DNA of 64,000 bases from Psoroptes ovis. Lineage: Eukaryota > Arthropoda > Arachnida > Sarcoptiformes > Psoroptidae. The notes under the pieces were generated by a model, which was not told the origin of the DNA, ran no database searches, and saw only the letters and a list, made by a program, of their open reading frames with translations. Positions 33,735 through 45,666 of the stretch are shown one piece after another. The stretch is taken from positions 43,674-107,673 of the forward strand of contig PQWQ01000044.1 of the NCBI GenBank assembly GCA_002943765.1. The letters run 5' to 3'. How positions within the stretch are numbered: position 1 is the stretch's first letter; each line of letters begins with the position of its first letter. A program made the position numbers and the translations under genes.

Positions 33735-35568
33735 ATGGATGTTAATCGCTTTATATTCGTATCATTATTGATTGATTTATTAGCATTTACATTGATATTA
33801 CCATTATTACCATCATTATTGGAATGTTTTGCCAAACATGATACGGTAATTTACTTTGTTTTTATTTAAATGATTTAATTTGACTAATTTTTGTTCTTTT
33901 TGCTTGTTCAGAGCGGCCTTTATAATTATTTCGAAGATTTCATTCATTCAACCCAATCATGGATTGGTGGACCACAAATGTTTAATAGATGTATGTGTTA
34001 ATTAATGTTTAATTAGTTGAGTTTTGATTAATTTTTCTCTTGTTAAATTCTATAGCCCTGTTTGGCGGTTTCTTAGGATCAATGTTTTCATTTTTACAAT
34101 TCATTTCGATGCCAATCATTGGAATGTTGTCCGATGTTTTCGGTCGCCGTCCATTATATCTGATCTGTTTATTCGGTATTTCGATGTCATATTTTCTATG
34201 GACAATTTCCCTCAATCATTTTGCCACATTTGTACTGTTTCGTATCATAAATGGTCTTAGTAAAGGAAATGTTAGTCTTAGCACGGCAATTGTTACCGAT
34301 GTAACCGATGAAAATAAACGTGGTAAAGGTTTTGCTACGATTGGCATAGCTTTTTCAATCGGATTTATTGTGAGTTTGTTTTTTGACTGGAAAGTTTTCA
34401 ACATTTAAAATTAATTCAATCAAACAGGTTGGTCCATTGATCGGTGCCTTATTATCTAAATTGAATTCAGCAACAGCAGATGGCAACAATTCATCTTGTT
34501 TTCAATTATTTCCACCAACATTTGCATTTACACTGTCATTGATTAATTTAATATTTTCCTATTATTATTTACCTGAAACCTTGTTGCCTTATCGTCGTAC
34601 CACATCATTATCGGATAGTTTAATTGATGCATTCCATTATATTAATCCAGTATCATTATTTACATTTAAAATTGTTAAAACATTGAATACCAAAGGTAAA
34701 TGAATTAATTGAAAATGATTGAAGTTTATCATGGTTAATATATGACATTTTATTTTGATCCAGAAAAATCCATCTTACAACTTGGTGCCGTCATAAATTT
34801 TCTTTTCTTATTCATTTATTCTGGTCTTGAATTTACATTAACATTTCTTACATTTGTTCGTTTTAATTTTACAAGGTAACCAACCAAAATGAATGAATAA
34901 TGATGATTTGAATTAATTTGATGACTTATGATTATAATCTTAATCTGATAGTATGGACCAAGGAAAGCTATTTTTTTATATTGGCATACAAATGTTTTTA
35001 ATACAAGGATTAATATTGAGACGTATCAATCACAATTATTATAATCATTTATTGTTATCGGTTAGTTAATTATTTGATAATTTTTGAATTAATATGAATT
35101 TTATAACTTTCACATGCCCACAGGGAATTCTGTTGGTGATACCTTCATTTTTGCTGATTGGCTACACGAAATCTATCACGGGTTTATGCCTAGGTCTGAT
35201 ACCGTATTCATTTGCATCGGCAGTCGTCATTCCATCATTATCCACAACATATTCATCATATGGACATTCAAGTCAAAAAGGAGTGATACTTGGCATATTT
35301 CGTTCAATCGGTTCATTAGCACGTGCTTGTGGACCTATGGTCATGTCTTTTGGTGAGTAATATTAATCAATTGATTTGTTTCGATCAGAATAATCATTCT
35401 TCAAAAAAAAACTAATTGAAAATGTTTATTTGCTTTTGAAAATCAGTATTCTGGAGATTCGGTATCGAAACAGCTTACACCATTGGTAGCATTTCCTTAT
35501 TGCTACCGCTGTATTTAGCCTATCAATATCATTCGAAATGTAAAACATATCGTTCAACATTTGAATAA
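33735..35568 (+). CDS. MFSD10: Major facilitator protein MFSD10 (TETRAN-like)
   Basis: Eight exons: 33735-33845, 33912-33990, 34056-34369, 34428-34695, 34764-34875, 34952-35060, 35124-35352 and 35447-35568; 447 residues (human about 455). About 12 hydrophobic segments are seen. The MFS A-motif appears as GMLSDVFGRRPLYLICLFG after helix 2, and TDVTDENKRGKGFATIG lies between helices 4 and 5. SLSTTYSSYGHSSQKGVILG and FRSIGSLARACGPM are typical of the MFSD10/tetracycline-transporter-like branch. Family knowledge: it is an organic-anion/drug efflux protein of uncertain natural substrate at plasma and internal membranes. All introns are 58-94 bp. It sits between two NK-class homeobox genes. Confidence 0.93.
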
Positions 35569-38500
35569 AATTTCGATTTTTTTGGCTCTTTGCTTTATTT
35601 TCTCCTCCACTAAAATTAGAAATCGATCACAAAAGCTATAACCCCGAAAACATTTCAAAAGCTTAAATGATCATTCATTGAAAACATCAAAAACATTCAA
35701 TAACAGAGAACAAACGAATATTTAATTGTCAATTAATTTATCCCCATTATTCTTATTTCTTTATTTTCTATGAATGATGATTTCTTAAATGGATGATCAT
35801 TGTTTTCTTATGATTGCTGTGTTTGTTATTTCAATTGGTTTAAAATGCAGAAAACGATCGAAAAGAAATTGTTCGAATCATTTTTGTTATTATCATTAGT
35901 ACCACTATTATTGCTATTATTAGTGAATTGATTGATCAATCAATTCAATTCGTTTGTTTGTTTGTTATTAAAGAGAGAATTAAATTTGTTTTTATTCTAT
36001 TCTTTATTTTTTGTATTTTCATTTAAATTAATAATTCTTTTGATTTTTTAATTGATCATTGAGTTTTCGTTTATTTTCAATTATAAATTGCTATAAATGA
36101 AATGAAAAACCAGAAAAATAAATTTAATACACACTGGGTTTTTTATTTTTATTGCTTTATAAAAAGAATTCTATCAGTTTTTTCAATGTTTCGAATATAA
36201 TTTTGTTTAAATAAAATCCGAATATTAATCGAAATAAATACTTCAAGTGTTTTCTAAGGATAAATCAATACAATTGTCCAATTTTCCCGATTCCAAACAT
36301 GGCCAATTAATCAGTAAAAATGTCACATTTACAGGGTTCATCGAGTGACAAAAATGGTCAAAAATTAATGTGAAAAAAACATCCGTCCAATTTGATTGCG
36401 TGATTTGCATCTAATTTTGTCGTATTTATCCACACAGTTGCTACAACATAAACAGCTGCTGTTTCGAAGTTTATCACATTGTTATTTGAATGAATTGAAA
36501 GAATTTTTATTTAAAAAGTGTGAATAAATGTAACACATTAATAAGAGGAGAAATGCCGCGCTCAATCAATGATCTTATTGATGACTGACGATGATGATGA
36601 TTATTTAAATAAACAAATGATCATAATTAAACAAACATAAATGAATTTCATACGAAAAATCCGACAAATAAATGGAAAATTGTTTGTGTGTACCGTGTTT
36701 TAGCACAGAATTTTAATGGCTTAAATTTTAGATTAACACACAGAAAAAAGGCCGCCGAAAAATGTTGAAAAAAGATATTCTGTTTATGAGGGCTAGCGAA
36801 TTCTCATTTTTGAAAAATATTCAATTCAATTAAATCGTAAATTTTACGACGAATTCAGAGTCAAAAATTAAATTCAGTTTAAATTTAATTTTAATGTAAT
36901 TTTTTCATCTTTGTGAAGAATTTTCTGAATTTTATTCCTTTGATTTTAAACATAAACAACTGGGCGAAATGGATTTGCCATTTAATTATTGTGAAATGCA
37001 CCAATTTGTTTATGGTTAACATGGGCCAAAAAAACATATTCTAAAATTGAATATTCCTGAATATTGAAATTATCCTCAATTGACATTCCCCTATAATCAA
37101 ATCACAAATTTGAATTCGAATCAAAAACAGAAAATTGATCAGAAAATTGAATAATGATGGTTATTCCAATAATTGAATCGAATATTTAAAATTGTCGCGA
37201 CAAATTATTGTCGATTTTATTACACATTTACAATTTAATTAATTACATCGAAGAAAAATTCAATTGATCTAATATTTTAAATTTTATTTTCAATAAAAAA
37301 TCAGCTTAAACTCGGCAATTTTTTTTTTGGCTATGAATAATTGACTGTGAATAATTAGCACTGAGATTTCTCAAAAAAGATATGCCACACACAAACATTT
37401 ACATTTACAAATAAAACAAATAATAATCAATTCGGTTGAAATAAAACACATTTCACTAATTTTATTGAGATTCAAAATAATATTTCATTTGCAATTATTT
37501 ATTATTGATCATCATGTTCATTATGTTTATTATTTGATAGTTCCGACTAAAATGTTTTTAAAATAATGTGTGAAACATGATCCATGTTTCAATGATTTTT
37601 GACATGAATTTTAAATGCTTTTTAATACAAACAAATAATATTTAGTGCTAAATATTTCATCATTTTAAGCTATTTTTGTGTTCGGCAAAAAACATTTACA
37701 ATTTTAAATGGCAACAAAACACCAGCAGCGATGATGTCAATGTGTCATAAATGTGATTCACTGTCATGTATTCATTGATCAATTATTGTTCAATTATTGC
37801 CATTATTCAATGGTCATTTGCAAAAGCATTCATTCAATGGATCTCGAATTCAAAATATCGCACCGGATGATTGTTAATTTTACTATTTTTTTGGGTAAAT
37901 AAATGGATCAATTTTCAAAATTAAAAATATTTCAACATAATTTAGACCACCATTCAAGATTTTTGTTTGGGGCCATATATTATTTCAATAACAACAACAT
38001 TTAAACAACTCTGGGATCTCTGGGTTTTTATTGTAAGATTTGAAGAAATTATTCGGATCATTTTGTGATGATCATTTTCTCCAATTTTTTTCGGGTGCAT
38101 TCGTATGGGTGAATATTTCTATTTAAACTTATGAATAATGAAATATTGTCATAAAAAATAATGACCAACAAATGACAAATCAATTAATGACAAGTCAATT
38201 AATGATTTGAGTGATAACAATTTTTTAAAAGGTATGTGGCTTGAAAATTTACCAAAAAAACAGTGAGAAGCAAGCAAAGCTACGCCAGCCAGCAAAAAAA
38301 GGATCGGTCATCATCTGATGAGAAATTGATCATTGATTTGAGGCTATAACTTTGAATGAACAAAATAATCAAAATTTTGAATTATCACAATTTCAAAAAT
38401 ATTCGAAATTCAATACACATGAGATGATTTGATGTGAAAGCCTGAAACGATAAATAATATTTTTGTGATGACATGTAATGCATTTATTTGTTGCATTTAA

Positions 38501-39043
38501 AAGCATTTAAACATCTTTGAAAATTGTTAATTAATTATCGAAAGAAATAAAAAAATGAAAATTATCTAAGATGCTTTTCTTTTGCTGCTTTGAATGTTTT
38601 CTTAAAGCAATTTTGAAGTTGAACACATTGACATATCTCAGAAAAGTCGATAATGTGATAATATGATAAAGATGAATGAATAAATAAATAAGTCATTTCA
38701 AATGAATTGTAAATTGATTTTGTGTTCATGTTTAGAGTATGCTAAGAGAATATGAATTTCTTATAATAAATGAACACATAAGATATAGGATATGCTCAGA
38801 TTTTAAAGCAAAAACAAGAAGTTATTATCGATACAGGTTAATCATCATTGATCATTTTTCATTGATCATTATGATAATGATAACATGAATAATTGAAATG
38901 ATGATTTTCTTAAATATTTTCTTAAGTTTTCTCCCACTCTGATTGCCTCTATTTTGCTGAATCAAATTTCTTATTTTATATTTTGAATTTTAATAATTCA
39001 TTTAATATTCATTTTCAAGATACAAACAAATAAATAATAATAT

Positions 39044-39121
39044 TAGCTTGTCCGAAAAGTTCTTGTCGATTTTCAGATGTTTTTCAATCAGTAAATCGAC
39101 AAAAACTTTTCGGACAACCTA
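39044..39121. mobile_element. Foldback MITE family 1, copy 11
   Basis: Arms TAGCTTGTCCGAAAAGTTCT and AAAACTTTTCGGACAACCTA with a type A loop; TA at both ends. Confidence 0.87.
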
Positions 39122-39555
39122 ATACATATTTTTTTTCTCCTAATGATTTATTATTATCGCGAAATTGTTGAATTCAATTGAAAGCATTAAAGTTAATATG
39201 CACTTGCTACTACTTGTACTACTTGTATGACTTGGTGATCATCACCAAAATCAGCCCAAAAATCACCAAATCAATCATTAGTGGACATTATTTCAATTTT
39301 TTAAAAAATTTATCATCAAAAAGAAGATAAAGACTATTGATTATCTATTTCTTTTTCTTTTAATAAATTCATCATTTATTTCCATATAATTTGGCGACAA
39401 ACAGCCATGCATTTAACTAACCATTATCAAACTCTGTCATTTCAAATCAATGTTCCATCAGAGTCGACAATTTTTTTTTTGTCTGCACATACAAATATAT
39501 CAAATATGATTTATATGAAGAAACGCTCCTTTGGCCATTCCCTGTGATTTGAATT

Positions 39556-39639
39556 ATTTTGGTTATCCGAAAAGTTTTTGTCGATTATATCGTAGGAAGT
39601 AATGAGAAAATCGGCAAAAACTTTTCGGACAACCAAAAT
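39556..39639. mobile_element. Foldback MITE family 1, copy 12
   Basis: Type B loop, arms TTTTGGTTATCCGAAAAGTT and AACTTTTCGGACAACCAAAA. Here the complementarity continues outward through TTTT/AAAA. Confidence 0.85.
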
Positions 39640-40224
39640 ATTTTAGAGAGGCTATTTCAATTCATTTATATTTTATCTATCACTGGCAGCATCATATAAA
39701 ACATTTGTCAAATGTCAAATCATATGTTTGAATTATATCTTGAAATTGTCTTCATTTCACCGCCATTAATAATAATAATAAAGTAATCAAATTTGAACAA
39801 ATGCAAAGCTAACATCGATTGAGATGTCATTACTTTTATGTTAATATTAATATGAACTCTAACCTAATGATATTATCATCATCTTAGAAATTTCTCAAAA
39901 CATGACCAACAAATCATATCAATTTGACCAATCTTCAAGGATTTGGTCCTTTTACAAAAAGATTACATACACTTGAATTCATTGAATCGAATTGTTGTGT
40001 ACGAAAAATTCATATTTTTCGATTCCAATCAAATAAACATTCGAAATTCGAAATGAATTTGTTTTTAATGAATTAATGCACACCAATTAAAGGAGTGTTT
40101 GATGAGCGTCAATTTGATAAACATTTCAAATTTCATGTTTTTCCACCAATTTTGAAATCTTTGATTATTTAACAGCCTTAAATAATAAAGACAAGAAGCT
40201 TGAAATCTTTTTTATTTTTGCATT

Positions 40225-40303
40225 AAAGGTTGTCCGAAAAGTTATTGCCGATTAATTCGTAGAGAATAATAATAAAATCGACAAAAACTTAGCGGACAAC
40301 CTA
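40225..40303. mobile_element. Foldback MITE family 1, copy 13
   Basis: Arms AAAGGTTGTCCGAAAAGTTA and AAAACTTAGCGGACAACCTA with a diverged type B loop. Confidence 0.83.
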
Positions 40304-40823
40304 ATACAAAAATTCATTTAGGAAGAAATAAAAATTGCATAGTCATATATAAGTGTGCAAGTGTAGTTACAACTAAATATGATTGGTGTATAGTCTGGAT
40401 TTTAGCATCCGCCTTTTTTGAAATGATCAAAGTATATTCAAAGATGTTTGAGAAATGTGTTTGAGAAAAGACCATATCTAACCATATGCATTCGAAAATA
40501 TATTCATTCAACGACACAAAATACGACAAATATACGATGTTAAGCCGCCTACCATAAGCTGTTCGTTCATTCATTTCGATTCATTATCGAAGCTTTTATG
40601 GCTGCAATTAAACTACATTTCTACTGAATTAAATCTTTATTTTTCACACATTTTCTCTAAGAAAATTATCGAATCGAATTCAGTAGTGCTAATTGAGTGA
40701 TAATGATTCGTTTATTGTTCAAATTGTAATTATCATTATAATTACAAGTGTCAGAAAATGTTTTCGTAAATTGTTTTCCAAATTTTTTTGTTCTAATTCA
40801 AAAATATCACATTTGAATTCAAA

Positions 40824-42388
40824 ATGATGCACGAACAACAACATGAACCAAGTGAAACAAAAAGACCAAAAAGTTTTCGAAATTCATTTTCAATTTCATC
40901 TTTATTAAAACTTGATGAGGCTAAAGATGATGATTCTGAGACTATAGATGATGATCCTGATGATCGAAATGATCAAACAAAAATCGGACAAAATGATGAA
41001 TTCAATCATCTGATTTCGATACCATTTTATGGACCATTGCAACAACATGGTCAACAATCGACTTCATATAGCAATAATGATAATAATTTAATTGCAATCA
41101 AAAGCTTATCCGAACAATTTAATAAAAATTTAAATCAATGGTTCATACAAAATCATTCATCATCATTATCTCCGTCATCATCACTAAATACAATTATTAA
41201 TCAACAGAAAAATATATTAGATTTATATAATAATCAATCATCATTGTTATCGTCATCATCAAAAAATATGATTAATGATTTGAATATTCACAATCTCAAT
41301 GTGCTGAAAAAAGTTATTCATTCAAACAATAATGAAGGTGATAGCAATTGTAATAATGAAAATCAATCGTTCAATTCGAATCATAAGCAATTAATGCATT
41401 CAATGCAACCAGAATCACGGTCCTCATCATCATCAAGTTCGTTATCATCAGCCTCTTCAACCCTTGTATCTCACCTTGTGTCCACTCCATTTGGTTTGAA
41501 AGGTTTGAATATTTTTTTTGTGTGTGTGGTTTGACCTCTTGATTATCGAAGGCTATTGTTTTTTTTCTTTTTCAAAAAAATCGATAGAATCAAATGATTA
41601 TGACCCATTGAAAAGTGTTGATAAATGTTCATCGTCGATTCATGATCATTCAATCAATTTGACCAATCAACAACAGCAGCCGTCATTGCTGAATACCACC
41701 AGTGCTAATAAATCGAAAAAGAAACGATCAAGAGCAGCATTTTCACATGCACAAGTTTTCGAGCTGGAAAAACGTTTTAATCAACAAAAATATTTGAGTG
41801 GACCTGAACGTTCTGAGCTGGCAAAAATTTTGAAATTGACTGAAACACAAGTTAAAATATGGTATATTCAAATGATTCAAATTTCGATTTTTTTCAAAAA
41901 TTTTCAAGGGCTATAGTTTCTTTTCTTTTCTTTTTTGCGCACCGAAAAGGTTCCAAAATCGTCGATATAAAACTAAACGTAAATTACAATTATCACTGCA
42001 ACAACAACAGCAGCACCAGCAACAATTAATTGATAAAGGGAATAGCAATAACAATAGTCTTAACAGTAATGGTCATAATAATAATGATGGCCATATGACT
42101 GAAACAACAATCATATTCAACAGTAAACGATTGTTGATGTTTAATAATAATCAAAATTCAAATTATTTCAAAAATCATCGATTTAAATCACCAATCAATG
42201 ATGATCAAGATGATGATGATAATGACTCACAAAATTTATTCATCGATGTTGACAATGAATCAAATATGGATGAAAACGTTGCAATTGACAGTGATAATCA
42301 TGATGACGATGATGATGAAGATGATCAAATGGGCAATAATCATCGATTAAGACGTCGAAACAATTTATTTTCACAATGGTTTTTGTAA
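40824..42388 (+). CDS. bap: NK3 / bagpipe (Nkx3.2) homeobox factor
   Basis: Three exons: 40824-41502, 41588-41861 and 41950-42388; 463 residues. An EH1/TN repressor motif SFSISSLL lies at residues about 21-28, then an Asn/Ser-rich region. The homeodomain starts near residue 271. KKRSRAAFSHAQVFELEKRF, YLSGPERSELAKILKLTETQ and WFQNRRYKTKRK match Nkx3/bagpipe almost residue for residue. Tyr at the RRYKTKR position is NK-class specific. The tail is Gln-, Asn- and Asp-rich. Family knowledge: bagpipe directs visceral mesoderm fate downstream of tinman. An intron splits homeodomain codon 48 (Trp), and both introns are under 90 bp. Confidence 0.93.
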
Positions 42389-43211
42389 AATGCATCCGTG
42401 TCAGTGTTTTTTGATTTAAGATGTAAATATCGATTTAAAATTAGTAATAAACTCAAATATGATCAAAATTTTTCAATTAGAATTTATTTATTTCTGTTTA
42501 TATCGGTCGAATATTGATTCTCAAAAAAAAAAGATCAAGACCGAACGGTAATGATGGCCTTCGACCACAGTCTGCGAGAATTTACGGAATAAACATTTTT
42601 AGAATTACTATTTCAAATTTGAAGTAATCGTTTCCTACACTGAATCAAGTATTTGCTGGGTATCCGATAAAAATTCATGTGTTCTATGTTTTTACATGAT
42701 CATTTTTGGCCTGAACACATATTAAAACAAATTTTTTATTGAATTTTTCCGTGCAACTTTTTCGGGTTGTTCCAAATAAATCATGTATTTGTGTATTGCA
42801 CGTGTCTCGAAAATCCTTATGATGATTGTCACGCTCAAAATCAATCAAAGGGAAAAAAGATTTTCACAATTGGTCAAAATAATTTTGGAGTGAAAATTAA
42901 ATAACAAAACAATTATTGTGATTGCTATTTAATTTGTACAGATAAACATTCATAGTCAGTGAAGATTTCAAAACATACTGAAAAACTTAACTACTTTACT
43001 AAAGTGTTTCGATGATAATTTCGATAATGGATGCGTGTAATCGAGGGATCGAAATAAGAAATTTCATCAACGAAATTGATGCACTTCTTCAATTACAGAA
43101 TGAAAGGAGAATCATCTTAATCGGATTTAAGAAAATATTTTTTATTTATTCAAATAAAAAAAGTATTTGTCAATTATATATAATTATTTGAAAATGCTTT
43201 ATTTATATTAT
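42389..43211. other. Spacer NK3 to TP-rich gene
   Basis: About 820 bp between convergent genes; no gene, MITE or tandem repeat recognised. Confidence 0.5.
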
Positions 43212-43741
43212 TTACTTCTTATTAATTGTTTCGTTTACATTTTTCACTGCAGACTGCTTCAGCTGCTTGGTAGCTACGCGTTGATCAGTTGCAAATCGAA
43301 ATGGTACAATTTTTGTAACAGGTTTTGAAGCTATGAACGGTATACCAGTGTCCATTCGAGGGTCATATTTAATTTTGGATTTAGAAACTATTTTGAGGAG
43401 ATTAGAGTCGATTAGATTAATTCCGAATTATCTTGGGAACAAAAGAACAAACCTTTCTTTGATGATGATATGGGAGTCTTGGATGATTTATTTTCTAATA
43501 TTTTAGAATTGGATTTCGTTTGATCAGGCTTGATTGGTGTCTTTCTAGATTCGTTTTCAATTCGATTCATCACCAACACTGGTTTCAAAGGTGTTTTCAT
43601 TTTCTTGTAATAAATTTCGGTCATATTTCTTCGAGATTTGCTTGGCACTGATTTAACACCAGTCAACCGCAATGATTTGTCATTGTTTTCATCATTCGGT
43701 CGTTTCATAGGTGTTTGAATATCTTGATTAATTTGATCCAT
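43212..43741 (-). CDS. Small basic TP-rich protein, possibly spindle-associated
   Basis: Two exons on the minus strand, 43453-43741 and 43212-43387, joined in frame; 154 residues. The sequence is Lys/Ser/Thr-rich with several proline-directed phosphorylation-type sites: QTPMKRP, KTPLKP, KTPIKP and KTPISSS. The second exon encodes KPVTKIVPFRFATDQRVATK, which recalls the PFxFxTDxR pattern of TPX2-family microtubule-binding repeats. A mitotic, microtubule-linked role under Cdk control is therefore plausible but unproven; this is motif-level inference only. It is divergent from pygopus across 453 bp. Confidence 0.55.
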
Positions 43742-44194
43742 TTTTCAAAAATTCAAAAATTTGATTTGCGAAACAATTTTGAAACAAATTTTAACGGTTG
43801 AATTTTTTTATTTATTTTTTTGAAAAACGTCTATTTTGTCAGAATTAGACTATTTGAGTATAAATAGGCATTCGCCGTTCATAAACACTAGGACTGAATG
43901 GGACGGGCAAATCAAAGATTTTTTGTTTTGTTTTTTGTTGATGTTTTTATTTATTTCAAGACCAAAGAAAAAATGGTGTCCACATCATCTACAAATTAAT
44001 TAATTAATCCTTAGTAAAATTTCATCGAATGATAATTACCATTATCTTAAGTCAATAAACATTCTTCAATAACTCATCAAGCAAATTATTCACCTATTGA
44101 TTTTCAAATTGTTGATTTTCATGTTTTAACATTCAAACTGGCTCGACGCGCCAACAATAACTCATCCACATCCTCATCATCGTCGCAATCTAAA
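43742..44194. promoter_or_regulatory. Divergent spacer TP-rich gene/pygopus
   Basis: 453 bp separate two divergent start codons. A short GC-rich GGCTCGACGCGCC patch lies at about 44141-44153, just before the pygopus start. A bidirectional promoter is inferred from the arrangement only. Confidence 0.35.
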
Positions 44195-44965
44195 ATGCCT
44201 CGTGAACGTAAGAGCGCAAAAAATAAACAATCGGCTGTGAATGTTGATCATTTGGATGGTTCAGAACAGCCGGTTGTTAAAGCACCGAAAAAACGGCGAG
44301 GATCTGCTGCTAATTCGGCCGCAAGCATCAGAGGGAATCAGAATCAGAATCAAAATGGTGATTCTATGATGGTCCCACCACCGCAACCACTTGGTTCTGG
44401 TTATGGTGACACATTATATGCATCTAATCCATTCGATGATACTCCACCAATGTGTCCGCCTAGTAATTCCCACCCGATGAGCATGCCACCACAAATAAGT
44501 GGATCAATGTCACAACATGGTCCACCAGGTCCAATGATGAATCCAAACGGTCCCGGTGGTATGATGCCTGGTAACACAAGAATGATGGTTGGCGGTGGCC
44601 AACGTGGAATGACACCCGGTATGGGACCAAAATTACCTGGAATGCTACCTGGCAGTGGTCCACCACCACCACCACCAGCAATGCAACAAGGTATGCGATC
44701 ATATCCACCTGAACAATCAATGGTTTTCAATGCAGCCAATCCAAATGCACCGCCAATATATCAATGTGGTTGTTGTCGAAAAGAGATACATGATAATGAC
44801 CAGGCGATTCTATGTGAATCTGGTTGTAATTATTGGTATCATCGTATCTGTGTCGGTATATCGGATCGTGCATTCAAATTACTGAGAGATGAAATTTATG
44901 CTGAATGGGTTTGTGATAATTGTAATAATAATAAAAATATTCCTCTTATCAAATTCAAATCATAA
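44195..44965 (+). CDS. pygo: Pygopus, Wnt/beta-catenin co-activator
   Basis: A single-exon 256-residue protein. Residues about 31-36 (APKKRRG) are a nuclear localisation signal. The N-terminal homology domain is marked by the NPF motif in YASNPFDDTPPM near residue 78. A Pro/Gly/Met-rich linker follows. The C-terminal PHD finger spans about residues 188-245, with the Cys4-His-Cys3 ligands in YQCGCCRKEI, ILCESGCNYWYHRICVGIS and WVCDNC. Family knowledge: the PHD finger binds methylated H3K4 and Legless/BCL9 to activate TCF targets. It is shorter than Drosophila Pygo (about 815) and human PYGO2 (about 406), mostly through a shorter linker; all functional modules are present. GC content is clearly above the local background. 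Confidence 0.95.
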   Translation: MPRERKSAKNKQSAVNVDHLDGSEQPVVKAPKKRRGSAANSAASIRGNQNQNQNGDSMMVPPPQPLGSGYGDTLYASNPFDDTPPMCPPSNSHPMSMPPQISGSMSQHGPPGPMMNPNGPGGMMPGNTRMMVGGGQRGMTPGMGPKLPGMLPGSGPPPPPPAMQQGMRSYPPEQSMVFNAANPNAPPIYQCGCCRKEIHDNDQAILCESGCNYWYHRICVGISDRAFKLLRDEIYAEWVCDNCNNNKNIPLIKFKS

Positions 44966-45666
44966 TTTGAAATATTCATTCATCAATTCATGTATTTGAT
45001 CCGCCATTACCTTCAATTGTCAACGACATCAACCAATTCAGATGGCCAACCAACAAAAAAATCATGAATACTTATTATTTATTCACATATTTCATTCACA
45101 CATCATTCAAATGATCACAATTGCTCACATTTATCCGACATAAATATTCATGTATTCTATTCATTTAATTATTTTGAAAAATATCCAAATTAATTCAGCA
45201 ATATTTGTATCAATCATTTTAGATTATCAATATATATTTGACAATTTGTACAATAATAAATAATGAGATCTCAATTTCAAATTTTTTTTTCTTCAAAAAC
45301 AATATTTTTATTAATAAATTTTAAACTACATTTGAAAATATTAACAATTTTTGAATAAATAAATAATTTTTCAGTTCGAAATTAAGGGAATAAATTGTGA
45401 AGTGATGATTTATATTTAGAAGCAAATGTTTTACTCATGTGAACTTGAATCACAATTAACAATCATACAAATATATATAAAGCCTTCTTACATTAAAAAA
45501 CTTTAACCATTCATCATATTTTCTTTTGTTTTGTTTACTTTGTTTATTTCTTAAATAAATTTAAAAAATAATTAAGCTCAAAGCTATCGAAGATTTCTAT
45601 AACAATTGTGATAAAATCGATTGATATGAGAAATATATCAGAAAATTTATGCCTGAACAAAAAATC
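44966..45666. other. AT-rich spacer pygopus to ADCK1
   Basis: About 700 bp between convergent genes; probably two 3' UTRs. No gene or repeat recognised. Confidence 0.5.

Larger units (their letters stand above)
35569..40823. other. 5.3-kb gene-free stretch upstream of NK3
   Basis: The largest gene-free interval in the window. No coding frame has family similarity or composition like the neighbours. It contains three family 1 foldbacks (39044-39121, 39556-39639, 40225-40303). Given its place before a developmental homeobox gene, it is the best candidate for enhancers, which is inference. Confidence 0.5.

Noticed and set aside
40314..40574. 86-residue minus-strand open frame in the gene desert
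   Set aside because: No family resemblance and no splice context; it overlaps nothing conserved and looks like a chance frame.
44401..44739. Gly/Pro-rich 112-residue minus-strand frame
   Set aside because: Antisense shadow of the Pro/Gly/Met-rich linker of pygopus.
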